In this document: positions 45,424-57,738 of the stretch, in pieces
How positions within the stretch are numbered: the stretch's first letter is position 1
Layout: every line of letters starts with the position of its first letter
Origin: Incurvaria masculella
Lineage: Eukaryota; Arthropoda; Insecta; Lepidoptera; Incurvariidae
Length of the DNA stretch: 64,000 nt
NCBI GenBank assembly: GCA_946894095.1
Contig: OX335652.1
Span: 3,309,001 to 3,373,000, forward strand
Direction of reading: 5' to 3'
Notes under the pieces: model-generated
The model's input: only the letters and a program-made list of their open reading frames with translations
The model's database searches: none
Told to the model about the DNA's origin: nothing
Translations under genes and position numbers: made by a program

Positions 45424-48400
45424 CTACAGCATGGGGTTGACGGAGTCAAATAGGGCACGATCTCGGGAGACTAGTCGAACGTCGAATGTGTTGATGGAGA
45501 GAGGTGGTGCCGTCTGCACGATTTCCAGGTTGCCTGTGTTGGCCTGTAACCAAAAGTTTTTTCAGGTATTGTTTAGCCCACTGAAGAGAACGGAAGGACA
45601 AGTGGCATGCGCTCGATATAGCGTCTCCGCCTATCGTCAAAGTCGAATGCCACACAGTCGAAACAATGCTACCGAGCACGAATGTGCTCTTAAAATGTGT
45701 TCAAGTCAGTTCCCACCATGTACACCCTCCAATACGTCTGCGACTATGTTTGCATGTGGCATGTATGTTTAAGTTGGATTGGTAGTTTTTGAAAATTGGA
45801 GACAGCGGTTCTCATAGTAAGTGCGCTAGGTGGCAAATCTCCTTCCTTTTTATTAGGGTTCTGTACCCAAAGGGTGCCAACAGAACCCTATTACTAAGCC
45901 TCCGCTGGCAGTCCATCCATCCGTCCGTACGTCCGTCCGTCTGTCACAGGGTCCGTCCATCTGTCACAGGGTCCGTCCGTCTGTATCTCATGAACCGTAA
46001 TGGTAGGTAGCTGTGTGTATTTGTGTGCATACACACAGTGTTGCAAAGAGATAATACAATTTTGAAATAAGAACACACATTTTTTAATCCTGAATGCAGG
46101 TGGATGCAATCGTCTAGTCTAGGTGGTTTGAGCTTTGCTTTGCTAAATCGATTGACCATTGATATAAGTGATATGATGTATTGATGATTGATAATTTGAT
46201 TGATCATTTTAAAGAAGGACCTGGCCGGCCAGAATGGTTTACGCAGCCTGGCGTACGCCATATGCCGCGCTTAACCTCGAAGGTGGATTCAGAAAAATAT
46301 TTGAGTATTAGTCTGGTGCCCATCATTATATGCAACTAATGTGAAATATTATTTCTGTATTTGAATTTGTTTGCCTCTTTGTTTTTAGTTTGTCTTTATA
46401 AAATGTTTGTTTTTGTTTTATAGTTTTGTTTAAATATGGACTAAGTCCAGGACTATGGACTTTATTAACATAAAAAAGCAATGCGCGCCGAGTCACCGGT
46501 GGAATGTCATGGTCAACCTTAACAAAGCTAAAATCGATATGACTTCAACGAATAAAACAACGGACCGACCAGAAATAGTGTGGCGAGGAAGTATCTGGAG
46601 ACGTCCTGGGCCCGTGCGCCCTGCACCAGCCGCTCGAAGTGCTGCGGAGCCGCCGGCAGCCGTCGCAGCAACTCCGCGCTGTACTCGTGCACGTCGTACG
46701 CGGCGTGACGCTCCGACGCGGCCACCCGCGGCGCCACCAGCGCGTGCCACTCCTCCACGCGGCTCGAGAGCTGCTCGCGCGACGCCCCCGGCCCCGTCTG
46801 ACGATACCGCACCACGTTACCTCACGTATGTTTGTAACGAGAAATGAATCAAGTCCCGAGTGATTTGTAATATAAGACTTTAACCCTGTGTTACTCGGGT
46901 CCCCTCGTTCTTGGATGAAAAATTAGAACCAAAACCACTAGTGGATTCCCGCAGGGAGGAGTATTATCGCCCTTGATATGGTCTATAGTGGTAAACAATC
47001 TAATCACTGAGCTAAACAATGCTCAATTTGACGCTCTAGGATATGCTGATGATGTGGTCATTACCATCAGAGGTAAATGCCAGAGTACCATTTCAGGGCT
47101 GTTGCAGAAAGTTTTAAAACTAACAGAAAATTAATTAGAAAAAAAATGACACGATGATTTTCGTGTCTGTGGAGAAATTTGCTTGCAGAGGAACACAATA
47201 AGGGGTCTTGGGGCATCCATCCATCATTCCATATCAAAACGGAGACTTGCTTTGAAATTGGTTGGCTTCAGTCGTGACCCAAACCCTAGCCCGTTGCGAG
47301 GAAGAGGAGAATCTCTTAGTCACAGACGGTTTGTGTGGTCGCTCAGTCTGTTCTACAGGTACTACCACGGACGTTGCTCTGTTGAACTTGCATCCCTCAT
47401 TCCTCCCCATCCTACCTATATCCGGAGCACCCGCCGCAGAGAATCGGAGCACAGCAAACCCATACCGTTTCATAAAAAAAGGCTATCCGGGACATTATCA
47501 TTATTTTTATATGTTATATACGCTAGCAGCTACAAGCTGATACGTGGATTTTAATTATTGAGTGCAATGTATTCATTTTTTTGTAAGTAAAGTTTTTTTT
47601 TGAGTTTAGTTTTTATTTGTTGTTTCTCGTTTTTGATATTTGTCCAAATTGTTTTCAAAACTGTTCACTGAGTTAGCACTTATCACTTCTTCTGGCAATT
47701 AATTCCAAGTGTCAACAACTCTGTTAGCTTGGAAGTGCTTTCTCAGGTTTGAACTAGTATTACTGCGGTTAAGTTTCAAGGAATGTCCTCGAAATCTCTC
47801 ATTAGTACTTTTTGTATACATTGATTTAAGACTTGGTGCATCTCGGCGACAATGCCGCCGGTCGCGACGTGTACCTGCAGGTATACGGGCGTCTCCGCGA
47901 GCTCGGGGCGGTCGGCGGGGCCGCTCTCGTCGAAGAAGCCGTCGTCGTCGCTGTCGGAGGCGGCGCGCACACGCTCCCGCGCCGCGAGCCACGCCGTGCG
48001 AGCCTCCCGCGCCGCCCGCGCCTCCTCCGCGCTGAACGCTCGCATGCCTGCGTTTAAAGCAGAGATAAATAATAGGAGGTAAACATTGCTAACGCCATTC
48101 AAGTTTTGAATAGGGATAATAAAAGTTCACATTCACATTTCAGAATACATTAAATATAAACCAATTCATATGATATTTTTTTGTTACAATGATATTACTT
48201 AATTTATAGTTAATATGTAACGTCTACAATATAATAATAATATAATTAATGAAGCTTAATTTGGAATTAAGTTTAGTTTAATGACTATGTAACTCGTTCT
48301 GGCAGTGACGGGAGATCTGGTTAGGAATGTCATAGTACCAGCAAAAATAAGCAGTTTTCAGCGAGTTTTGTAACTGAGAGATGAAAAATCCATGGTACAA

Positions 48401-51400
48401 GCATGTGGGGTATTGATAGATAGGTCTTCATAATTGATTTTGAAGTTTTAGTGACTGTTTTTAAAGTCTATAGTAGAAATATGCACTTCTTAAGTATGTA
48501 GTAAAAAGTGTCGCCAACTTTGGCTTTCCAACTTTAGAATTACATGGTGGAAAATTCTAAAAAAAAACCGGCCAAGTGCGAGTCGGACTCTCACACGAAG
48601 GGTTCCGTACCATCGTACATGATTTAACAAAAAAAAATCACGTTTTCTGTATGGGGGCCCCCATTATTTTTTTTTATTTTATTTTTTTGTTATAGTGGCA
48701 AAATAATACACACTGCCTACCTATTACGGTTCATGAGATACAGCCCTGTGACAGACGGACGGACGGACTGACGGCGCAGGCTTTATAATAGAGTTCCGTT
48801 GGCACCCTTTGGGTATGGAACTCTAAAAAAGCGTTCAAAGAAAATGGTTTGAATAAGATGTGTCTTGTAGTTTTGGAGATATGGGATGTTTGTGGATATG
48901 GGAGGTTACATTCTTCCCATCTATGCCGACATGTACTTGCAAGCATTTTTAACTTAACTACCCAAAAGGATGGAAGTGAGACTTGTGTATGGGAAATAGA
49001 CACAAATGTAGAATCAATGCAGTAGAAATGAGTTCCTTGAGGATAGTTTGTGAAAATGTGAAAGCTTTGTGATGTCTGGGTTCTGGCACTTTGTTGATCC
49101 AGTTCAATGTAACCGTGATACTATAACCGTCTTTATATGATATGATACAGTAGATGGCTACAGACTTCAATATTATAAGTTGTAATGGTGTAATGGATAT
49201 TAATTATGTGTATGGCCTGAATATACTATGGAAATACTGTTTAATATGTAATTAGAAGTGATTTACTCACTAGTTGTACAATCTTGTGAGCAGCCTTGCG
49301 AGAATCCGAGGAAATCTGAAATAAATGTTCAATACATCATTTGATAGAGCCACATAAGAAGACACAAGTTCAGTGTACAATTATCATTTACCAAACTACC
49401 TCTACCAATTTCAATGATTCAGCAAAATGATTGCCATTATCTTTAAAATAGTACAAGATTTATAGATTTATGGGCTAACAAGTTCAAAATTTTGGAGCTA
49501 ACCGTAATTTTGTTTTTATCGCACCTTTGCAGCAGTATTGTTTTAATCGATATTTAGACACATGCGTTACGCGATCAAAAGTGTCTTGTAATTTTCTTAC
49601 TTTCAGCGCATCACATGATCCCAAAGGTCTCGTGATTTGTTGCCATTTTGTCTTTATACTTTATGTTTATTATACTAAATACCATTTGCCCAACTTACCA
49701 GTGATGATTTGTATCGTTGCATACATAATTTAAACCTTTTTATATTCTTACATATTGTATTTTTGTAATTGGTATCAAAACAGATATACATATTTAAGGT
49801 GGCCCACCCGGCGGGACTAACTCATTCGCGGGCACGGTACAAAACCGTGCTGTTGCGCTCTGGGACCTTCTCGGTTTCAAAGAAAAAGACAGGCTCCGTG
49901 ATGAGGAAGATGCAACATGTCCATAAAAAAAACAATGTGCATAGTGTTTGATTTGGTAAGATTTACCAAAATTTTAATTACAAAACGACTTATAGCTAAA
50001 AGTAAACCACGACCGCTGTAGTCAAAAATCTAAGAAAAACCAAATTGATTATAAATCTTGATTAAATAAGCTATGTCTGATGACTAATCTTTTTAAGATG
50101 TTCTTACTTTATCATTGCGTAATCCACCTCCAAGGTTATTGTATAAAACGCGCGAAAAATTCGAACTTTCGGACCTTATAACTTAGAAACCAAACACAAT
50201 TTTTCAATGTCAACGGTCATCAGACATCTAGTTCGATCAAATAAAGCTATTTTGAGCAAAATTTGGGATCTCTGACAAGAAATATGGGCGTGATCGTCTT
50301 TCCCCGTTTGTATGGGGAGTTGAGCGGGATGGGCCACCTTAATATGGATTACAAGCTGATGTACCCGCCGCCACTCGGGTCAATTTCATTTTAGACATTC
50401 CAACGAGTGAAACTTCTACACTTTTCCAAACGAGGATCACCCACTGGACTCTCTTTCTGAACATTACCTGAAAAATTCACCAAATCGGTCCAGCCGTTTT
50501 TGAGTACATAGGGAACATACGCACATACATATCCACACACATAGATTTTTATGCATATAGGTATATTGTATTTATTTTCGTCGTCGTAACAAGATTAAAG
50601 ATAGATGGATAGATGGATGGATTGTAATTTAATTTATTACTTAAATTTGATTGAGGTTTCTGTTTTTTTTTATGTAACTAGCCATGGATGGCTATTACTA
50701 CACACATTGGAGTTAATTGCCATGCCAGGACCTTTCCATTATGAGCGAGGCCACCATATTTTCATCCAATGCGATGATACCAATTCAGTGACGTGATACC
50801 AATGACGAAATACACTTCAGAAAGAGAAAGAAAATTTTGCATGAATGGGGCAGGAATGAAGTCCCAAGCGCCACTGAGCTACTAGCTGCCTAAATTTGTT
50901 TCTATAATTGGTTTATTTGACAATGTGACAAAAACTGTTTAAAACATGGATTCACATTGGATTTGGTTGAATAAATAAATTATCTTATTAAAATTCTTTT
51001 TTGAAACGTAAAAAATAAAAAGTGTTCAAATGTATTGCACAACACTGTATTGTACAGTCAAATTGAAATATATGGGCATCAGGAAATAACACAAACCATA
51101 AATAACATGGAAAATGACAGCTCGTTTAAATTGCAGAAAACATTTAATATTTTAGCTGTGTTGAATCAAAACGGCTAAAATAAAAGACTGAATTAAAACA
51201 AGGGCTTACCAGTACTTGAGTCCGTAGCCAGCATTCTCAATCCTCTCGAAAGTAGATTCCGGTACCACTGCCCTCGTACACCCTCTAACAACTTATGTTC
51301 AATAATGTCCATCACGAAATTTCCCTCAAAGCAAGACTGATTCCCCTTCATACACGACACTTCACTCCAACTCTTTTCGAGCGCTTTTCTTCTCTTAGAG

Positions 51401-54400
51401 TCCTTTCCGCACTTCCGCTTCTTCGTGTCAAGTATGTTTGACTGTCCGTTCGCTTTTCTCTTGTGGGTGACTTCTTTAGTTTTTAGCTCTAAACAGGGTA
51501 GCTGGGTTGCGACGGGCGATGCGTCATCGTCGTGGTGTTCCAGCGCGGAGCACTCTATGCCACTGTCGCTGCCGGAGGTGGGTGGGGAGATTCTCCGAAT
51601 CTCGTCCAGTACGGCCATCATGACGGGGCGTACCATCTCTCTGCTGATGGCGGCGCTCGAGTCAAGGTCGTCAACTAGGAGGCCGTCTTTTAGATTCCAA
51701 TTCACGTGGAAATCGTTGACCACCCCGATCTCACAGCCTTGGTAGTCGGTAAGGCGTGCATCGCTTTCTGTGATGGGCGCTCGTTCGAACTCTATGTATG
51801 TTTTCGGCAACATCGGGGGTGGTCTCACGTTACCCATCTGTAGAAAGTTAAAAAAATAGTTTTTATTAGAAAACATTATATGTGTTTACAGACAGAAGAT
51901 TCTGTTCCATAAAAACATGTTCGCTCTTTGCACTATGGTTTCTTTTGGAATAGATTTCTGAGCTAATATCGGTCGAATCAGAGTCACGGTGTTTATAAAA
52001 TTGCACAGGCAAATCGTGCATCGACTCAATCAGCTAGGCCAGTTGTAATAATTGTCGTGAGCTATTGTAAAACATTATGTTTCGATATTTTTCGTAATTC
52101 ATAGTTTACAAGTATTACCAATTAATAAATTAATTTAATTAATTAAATAAATTAAATAAATTAATTCTATAGAATACATCATATTTACATTTAACAGAAA
52201 ATAACGATAAAAAAACAATAAGCTAAATTTAAATAACTCCGTAAGCGTTCAAAAACTAGGGCCACCAAAGGCGATTTAAGAAACCTACGCTCACGCATCG
52301 AGGCTCCCGCGCATCTATGGAGCTCGATTGGCTGAATTAGCCGCCCAAAGCTTCCGATCGTTTCAACCAAAGACGAACAAAGTGTGGGAGTGTGACATCA
52401 AGTACCACCACGAGTTAGAGGGAGATGGAACACATCTGCCCGATGAGGCCACTTCTGAAATCGTTATCAAAACATTGGAGTCGTGCCCATGGAATGTGAA
52501 AAATTTTTTTGTATATCTTTATGTTTACCCTAGTTTTTCTTTAAGAAAACATAGTGACCTGTGCATTTATAGATTGTTTAGTAAACGGGAGTAAAATACC
52601 TATACAAAAACTGGCCAAGTACGAGTCGGACTCGCACACGAAGGGTTCCGTGCCATCGTACAAGATTAAACACAAAAAATCACGTTTTTTGTATGGGACG
52701 CCCCTTTAATTATTATTATTATTTTATTTTACCTATTTGTTGTTATAGCGGCAAAATAAAGACACACTCTGTGAAAATTTCAGCTGCCTACCTATTACGG
52801 TTCATGAGACAGACGGACGGACGGACAGACGGACAGACGGACAGCGGAGGCTTAGTAATAGGGTTCCGTTTTACCCTTCTAATTCTATGTCGATCAAATT
52901 TCTTAACTTTTCCACAATATTTCAAAGTAAAACTTAAAACATAACTTTACATCATTATTTTGAAGGAATCATTGAAGTAAAAAAATAAATTTCAGTACAT
53001 TTTGCATGAAACGATTTTAGTCTCAACCGCCAATTGACTCTGTATGTTTTTAAATTTTGTTTTGCGTCCTGACATGTATGGCTAATACCACACACCTACC
53101 TTTACGATATTAGCCCAATATACCACATTCCCGAAGGAATTAGGTGCGATGCCAGGACCTTCCCTTTATGAGCTACATTGAACTGGATGGAAAACACGGA
53201 CAATTTTTCGTTGCCGCTTCGACCATCTTTTCATCCAATGCGATGGTACCAACCCGGGCGGGCTACCACCCCTACCACCTAGTAGGGGAATGGGCCCTAC
53301 AGTTTTACACGGATTCCGAACCACGGAGCAGCTCGCATTCGTGACGAAATGCACTTTTCGACCTCTGAAAGAGAAAGAAAGTGGTGCATGTCGGAATTGA
53401 AACCAGACCTCTGGTACGTTAGGCCAGTCCCCGCGCCACTTGGCTACGAGCCCCTCAATAATACACATCATACAGAGTAAAGATGGTTTCAACCATCTTC
53501 GGATGGGTTGGCGCGGTGGCACACACACCTCTCTATCAATGTTGGTTGCGTGCTCAAGGTGAATGGGTGCAAAGTCGTGAGCCGGGCCCGACGAACGCCG
53601 CTTGCGCTTCCGCCCGGTCGGGGTCTCTGTCGGCGCCTCCTCTGCGCCGGCGCCACTGTCGTCCCGCGATCTGTGCCGTTACATGCATTAGTCATCTTTT
53701 GACAATTCAACTTGTTTAAAAATAGGTTGGATCATACAATATTAATCAAATCTTTGTCAATCAAATTCTACAGGAAATATTTAAAATATGAAGAGATTTC
53801 CCAGTGTTGTCTTGTTTGCGTATAGGCAGCCATTGTGCTTCGTTTTTTTTATAAGTTTTGACTTCTTGATGATACAGAATCACTGCTTCAAATTAAAAAA
53901 ATTCAAAAATAGGTTCTTATTTTATTGTTCATACAGGTTGAATTTTTGTACAAAATTATGTTATTGGGTTTCTACAAAGACTGGACAAGTTTTTTTTTTA
54001 AAAAGACCAGTTCTTTTTCATGTACATAACAGGACATGGATGGCTAAGTTTTCACCCACCGTAATGACATTAGCTAAACACACTGCATTCACGAAGGAAC
54101 TAGGAGCCATGACAGGATACGCACGGCTACTATTTGACCATATTTTCATCTGATGCGATGGTACCAACCCGGGGGAGCCTACAGTTTTACATGGATTACA
54201 AACCATGGAACAATCTTGCATTCGTGATAAAATTCATTTATTCAACTCAGAAAGAGAAAAAAGTGATGCATGAACGGGGCAGGGATTGAACCCATGACAT
54301 CTGGCATGGAAAGCCGGCGTCCTTGAGCCACTCAAACTTTTGGCGATTGGCTCCAAACTTACATGAGTTTGCACCGTAGGTGACGTTTACATTTTAGGGA

Positions 54401-55755
54401 CCAATTAACAACCTCTAAGAGAAACAATATTGGCTTTTGGCTGTTAAACATTAGTCGTTTACTCGACAGGTGTTTAGTATACGCAAGAAACTATCTCTTC
54501 TTAGATGCTGAGACACACAAACTTACCTTATGTTTTTGACGATTACAAACTGTGAATTGCAGCTTACATGAAATATATAATGCTTACGTGGAGGCAGCCT
54601 TTTCAGAGCGCTCGACCATGTCTTGCACGCTCTGCTCATAGAAGTCCACCTTCTTGCTATAAATGGTAGCGCATTGCTGCACGAGCATCGCGATCGTTGC
54701 GAAGTCCTCGGGGGCGCCATCCAGATGTCTCAATCCCACTTCCGTGAGATACTCCTCCAGTAGCTGCAATGTATCACAAATAGGTTAATGTGATTGTGAC
54801 TTGCTGCACTGAAATACAGTCAGTACTGCAAGGAGCCCCCGATCGATATTTCTAAAAAAGGGGGTCAGAGTGCGAATTTACTGCCCTCAGAGGTGGGTTT
54901 CCAGCCCCTAGTCTTCGCCGCTCGTCTGCCCCTTCTCGCCCCCCCTAGATCCGACGCTGACTACTAGTACAAGTAGTAACTTTTGCTCTCAACAACGACG
55001 AGTGCACCATACTGACTTTGAGGGTTTTAGACAGCAGACATAGATTACTCTGAGTTGAGCAACATAGTTCGAAATTGAGGATGTGTTACACATTGCCTAG
55101 TTGCTATCAAGCTATACATTTAGTTATGTCTTGAATACTTAAATATTATTTCTACCTACAGGATGAAAGGAGGATACATGGCCAAAACCCTTTTGACAGT
55201 AGTATAAAACTGATAGTGTCATGTATTAATGGTAACGGATAACGAATTGGCCAATATTATTGATGTGTGGTACTGGCAATCAACCCTATTTAAAATGATG
55301 CCAACGACTGCTACAGGGGCTGTGAAAACCATTCCAGCTTGTAGGGTCCTCCAAGCATGGTTTGTACTTTGGGGGAAATACATCAGCAGAGAATGCATTT
55401 CAGTTTACACATCCTATAAATAAACTATTTATGGGATCGTTTGTTTGTAATTAGAGGAATGTCGGGCATGTTGTGTGTTGATCAATGTAAGTAAAGGGGA
55501 CAGAGGGATGGTGTTATGCAGTTCAGAGTATTCTCCATGGTACAGACGATAAAACAGACAAGAGGCCCTCACTTTAGAGTTGGTGGGGTCTTAATTCAGC
55601 TACAGCTCGGGGTCGTCCGTGAGAGGGATGCATGCCAGTTTATCTGACCCGAGTATTGTGAGTGTACAAACCGATATATCACAGTTGAAGTTCTCTTTCA
55701 GGTCCCGCACAGGTCGCATCAGCTGTGCGACGATCACCTCCAGACGTTGCGACAT
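45424..55755 (-). CDS. NCAPH2: Condensin II subunit H2 (NCAPH2, Cap-H2 kleisin)
   Basis: Kleisin subunit of the nuclear condensin II complex, bridging the SMC2/SMC4 heads for mitotic chromosome assembly. Eight minus-strand exons: 55755-55672, 54763-54588, 53670-53529, 51837-51210, 49315-49271, 48047-47833, 46797-46570, 45543-45424. Phases join throughout, giving about 545 residues (human about 600). N-terminus: LMRPVRDLKENF, then LLEEYLTEV and FATIAMLVQQCATIYSKKVD, the conserved CNDH2 N-domain. Middle: GRKRKRRSSGPAHDFAPI, then PKTYIEFE and GVVNDFHVNWNLKDGLLVDD. C-terminus: LSSRVEEWHALVAPRV, YDVHEYSAELL, SRYFLATLFL, then ANTGNLEIV and a TAG stop, the C-terminal winged-helix region. The exon 6 donor (GTCTTA) is weak and was chosen because the length matches the family; CAG|GTAC at 47875 is the alternative. 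An upstream start cannot be excluded, since the frame stays open above ATG 55755 to an acceptor-like site. Confidence 0.88.
45853..46020 (-). repeat. GGAC-array element, partial copy in NCAPH2 intron 7
   Basis: TTAGGGTTCTGTACCCAAAG start and about six GTCC-type units with a duplicated CTGTCACAGGGTCCGTC segment. The head half is missing. The rest of this intron (45544-46569) is non-coding; an AATAAA-like motif at 46461-46466 is probably not used. Confidence 0.75.
46905..47560 (+). mobile_element. LINE fragment in NCAPH2 intron 6
   Basis: Plus strand encodes SGFPQGGVLSPLIWS and LGYADDVVITIRGK, reverse-transcriptase blocks, then after a gap FYRYYHGRCSVELASLIPPH and the usual tail. It is a decayed insect non-LTR element, antisense to the host gene. 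Confidence 0.75.
47560..47832 (-). mobile_element. CR1-like LINE tail abutting NCAPH2 exon 6
   Basis: The minus strand encodes RFRGHSLKLNRSNTSSNLRK and ANRVVDTWN, then an LPEEVISAN-like stretch, the usual C-terminal tail of a CR1/L2-type reverse transcriptase. Its upstream limit coincides with the inferred exon 6 donor. A related fragment is at 63385-63485. Confidence 0.7.
48052..49270. other. NCAPH2 intron 5
   Basis: Contains one GGAC-array element (48560-48829). No other feature was recognised. The small exon 49271-49315 on its 5' side is supported by matching phases and AG/GT borders. Confidence 0.55.
48560..48829 (+). repeat. GGAC-array element in NCAPH2 intron 5
   Basis: ACCGGCCAAGTGCGAGTCGG head after an A-run and GGTATGGAACTCTAAAAAA tail. 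The middle is shortened and the array has about three units. Confidence 0.8.
49794..50342 (+). mobile_element. TTAA-flanked MITE, complete copy
   Basis: TTAAGGTGGCCCACCCGG start and GGATGGGCCACCTTAA end. It has the usual internal hairpin GCACGGTACAAAACCGTGC. Confidence 0.88.
50690..50890 (-). repeat. SINE copy, tRNA-headed, shortened
   Basis: CCATGGATGGCTATTAC tail side, a deleted middle, then CAGAAAGAGAAAGAAA and the head remnant CAAGCGCCACTGAGCTAC. Confidence 0.6.
52328..52510 (+). pseudogene. Possible coding relic of unknown origin
   Basis: About 60 codons starting MAELAAQSFRSFQPKTNK and including WECDIKYHHELEGDGTHLPD read like real protein, with normal hydrophilic content, before breaking into AT-rich sequence. 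No family was recognised and no splice partners are clear. It is antisense inside the NCAPH2 intron. Confidence 0.25.
52605..52882 (+). repeat. GGAC-array element, tail-truncated
   Basis: CTGGCCAAGTACGAGTCGG head and about five GGAC/GACA units. It stops at GTTCCGTTTTACCC without the usual end. Confidence 0.8.
53068..53456 (-). repeat. tRNA-headed SINE, full length
   Basis: The reverse complement starts at the tRNA-like head (GGCTCGTAGCCAAGTGGCGC) and ends at GGTATTAGCCATACATGTC. It contains all blocks of the family. Confidence 0.82.
54030..54345 (-). repeat. tRNA-headed SINE, internally deleted
   Basis: GACATGGATGGCTAAG tail side through GATGCGATGGTACCAACCC to the head remnant TGGCATGGAAAGCCGGCG. 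Lies in NCAPH2 intron 2. Confidence 0.7.
54764..55671. other. NCAPH2 intron 1
   Basis: No repeat family or exon recognised. The donor is GATATATCG|GTTTGT and the acceptor is CATTGCAG. Confidence 0.55.
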
Positions 55756-56487
55756 CGACGCTGACTCAGAGCTCCAGCGGAGCCGAGCTATTTTTACGCT
55801 TTTACTCTTTCTTCTGCAAATATAAATATGACTATATTGATACTCTGTTAAGGCTAATTAAAAAACACAAAATATAAAATCTAACTAATCAGTCTTAACG
55901 GGAAGTTCAAACAGTATTAATTTTCTAACCATCCTTTCAGTGTTGTGAAAGTCTAAAGTTAAATTACGTGGCCGCCAGAGGCGGACTTGCAGTGTTAGCC
56001 GCCCTAGGCCTTGTAGTACTACTGAACGGGGCGGCCGTTCTCAGCTAATTTTTTATTGAGACATGATATGAATTTACTTTCTTGCGAAATTGTAGCAGAA
56101 GTTAGGTTGTGAAAACATCTGGCCTCCCCAGGCCCAGGCCTAGACGGCCTTATGGGAAACCCGGCACTGGTGGCCACATTTTTATAGACTCATAATTTTA
56201 ATCACATGTTGACGGATTACCGCTTTATATCGGCTGTTGGGTGCTTAATGTGAGCATCAAAGATCATTCTCAGTAATATTTTCACGATGACGTAAGCAAA
56301 TTTAGAAGAAGCTTAAATGCTAAGAAAGAATTGTCTACAATCAAAGATGTTAGCAGCGCAAAAAAAATCTATAATTAAGCACTTAATGTAAAATTTAAAC
56401 GCAGAGACATTTAAAGTAACTAAAACTTATTTGAGCATAGCTACATTGCATAAAGTCATATTGTTAGATGCTCATTTTAGGACCTAG

Positions 56488-56798
56488 GTTTTTAGGGTTC
56501 CGTACCCAAAGGGTGCCAACGGAACCCTATTACTAAGCCTCCGCTGTCCGTCCGTCCGTCCGTCTGTCACAGGGCTGTATCTCAGTAACCGTAACAGATA
56601 GACAGCTGAAATTCTCACAGAGTGTGTATTTATTTTTCCGCTATTACAACAAATAGGTAAAATTTAAAAATAATAAAAATTAAAGTAAAGTATGTATGGG
56701 GGCCAATACAAGAAACATATTTTTTTTGTATCAAATCTTTTTTGATAGTACGGAACCCTTCGTGTGCGAGTCCGACTTGCACTTGGCCGGTTTTAAAT
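56488..56798 (-). repeat. GGAC-array element, full-length reverse copy
   Basis: TTTTTAGGGTTCCGTACCCA start, three to four GTCC units, GACTTGCACTTGGCCGG end. Confidence 0.88.
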
Positions 56799-57462
56799 GC
56801 GTTCCGAACCATAAAGAAATCAAGAATTAAATGCACATCTCAATCTCGAGAGAGAAAATAAGAAAACTAAGGGCTCTGCAAAATAGAACCCTTATTCACT
56901 AGGCTACCTACGAAGAAAGATAAAATAATAAAAGGTAACACAAAGAAAACATATTAATAGGGTGGTTTTCTTTACCGGCATGATTATTATTTCATAGCTC
57001 AAAGTTATAAGACAATATGGCACCCAAATATGAGTTGCGGAAGGGCTTTAGATGACGGGCTATGGTAAAAATGCTTAATACTCAAATGTTTATATGGGTT
57101 TTGTAATGTTTACCTATGAAGATTTTTTTTACAAACGTTACGTTGCAAAAGCTTGATATGGCCATTAGAGCTATGCGTTCACTTCCTTTAAATACTTCTG
57201 AAATCACCAAAATTCTGGAAAAAAGGCGGCACTTGCCGAAAGTGCTCAAAAACATATGATGTTGAAATCCCGCCAAAACATTCGAGGTCAACATCGAGTA
57301 TTTCCTTTGGATGGATGCAAGTTGCCTCATTACGGCCATGTGAAATTGTAACGCCGCGAAGCCCTGAGAACACTTGTGAGTAAACACGAGGCCAAAGCGT
57401 TAACGGTTCGAAACATTGCAGGCGACACGGGAACAAACAAGGGATGAAGGGAGACTGGCGGT

Positions 57463-57471
57463 GGCGCGAAA
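57463..57471 (-). promoter_or_regulatory. E2F-like site
   Basis: TTTCGCGCC on the minus strand fits the E2F consensus TTTSSCGC. It is 1.7 kb upstream of the NCAPH2 start, and condensin genes are typical cell-cycle targets. No 5' exon has been shown here. Confidence 0.2.
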
Positions 57472-57567
57472 GTCATCTGTCAAACCCGATATGACACCTT
57501 TTTGCTAAAATAAGGTTTTCAACCCCAAATAACCACTTCCAATGAAACTAATATGCTTTGCACTAAC

Positions 57568-57738
57568 CTGGAAGTCCCTGCGCTTGAAGCGTCCATTACA
57601 TGAATTTCGAGCACAAGGCAAATGCGAGTCACAAACAAACCCGCCAACTTGTAGCCACCATTTGTCATTGTTTGGAACTAGTGATGTAACTGTCGATTGA
57701 TGTGTAAGCGATGCGTTCAATTTCCCTGAATTAACCAT
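57568..57738 (-). CDS. Possible first coding exon of an unknown minus-strand gene
   Basis: The ATG at 57738 opens 57 codons that include WWLQVGGFVCDSHLPCARN and GRFKRRDFQ, then a good donor CAG|GTTAGT. The phase (0) does not fit the NCAPH2 acceptor, so the two were not joined. The cysteine/histidine pattern hints at a zinc-binding segment, but no family was recognised. Confidence 0.22.

Larger units (their letters stand above)
49316..51209. other. NCAPH2 intron 4
   Basis: Holds a complete TTAA-type MITE (49794-50342) and a SINE (50690-50890). The rest is AT-rich and unassigned. Confidence 0.55.
51838..53528. other. NCAPH2 intron 3
   Basis: Contains an AT-repeat patch (52121-52172), a possible coding relic (52328-52510), a GGAC-array element (52605-52882) and a SINE (53068-53456). 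Confidence 0.55.

Noticed and set aside
46461..46530. NCAPH2 ending at 46528 with AATAAA at 46461-46466
   Set aside because: A further exon at 45543-45424 continues the conserved C-terminus (ANTGNLEIV) in phase, so the stop at 46528 is intronic read-through.
56010..56165. CpG island promoter at the GGCC-rich patch
   Set aside because: Motifs resemble the GC-rich block at 24365-24510, so a dispersed repeat is more likely than a promoter.
57086..57440. Overlapping open frames on both strands near 57.1-57.4 kb
   Set aside because: No family match, and stops break the plus-strand reading. Left unannotated.
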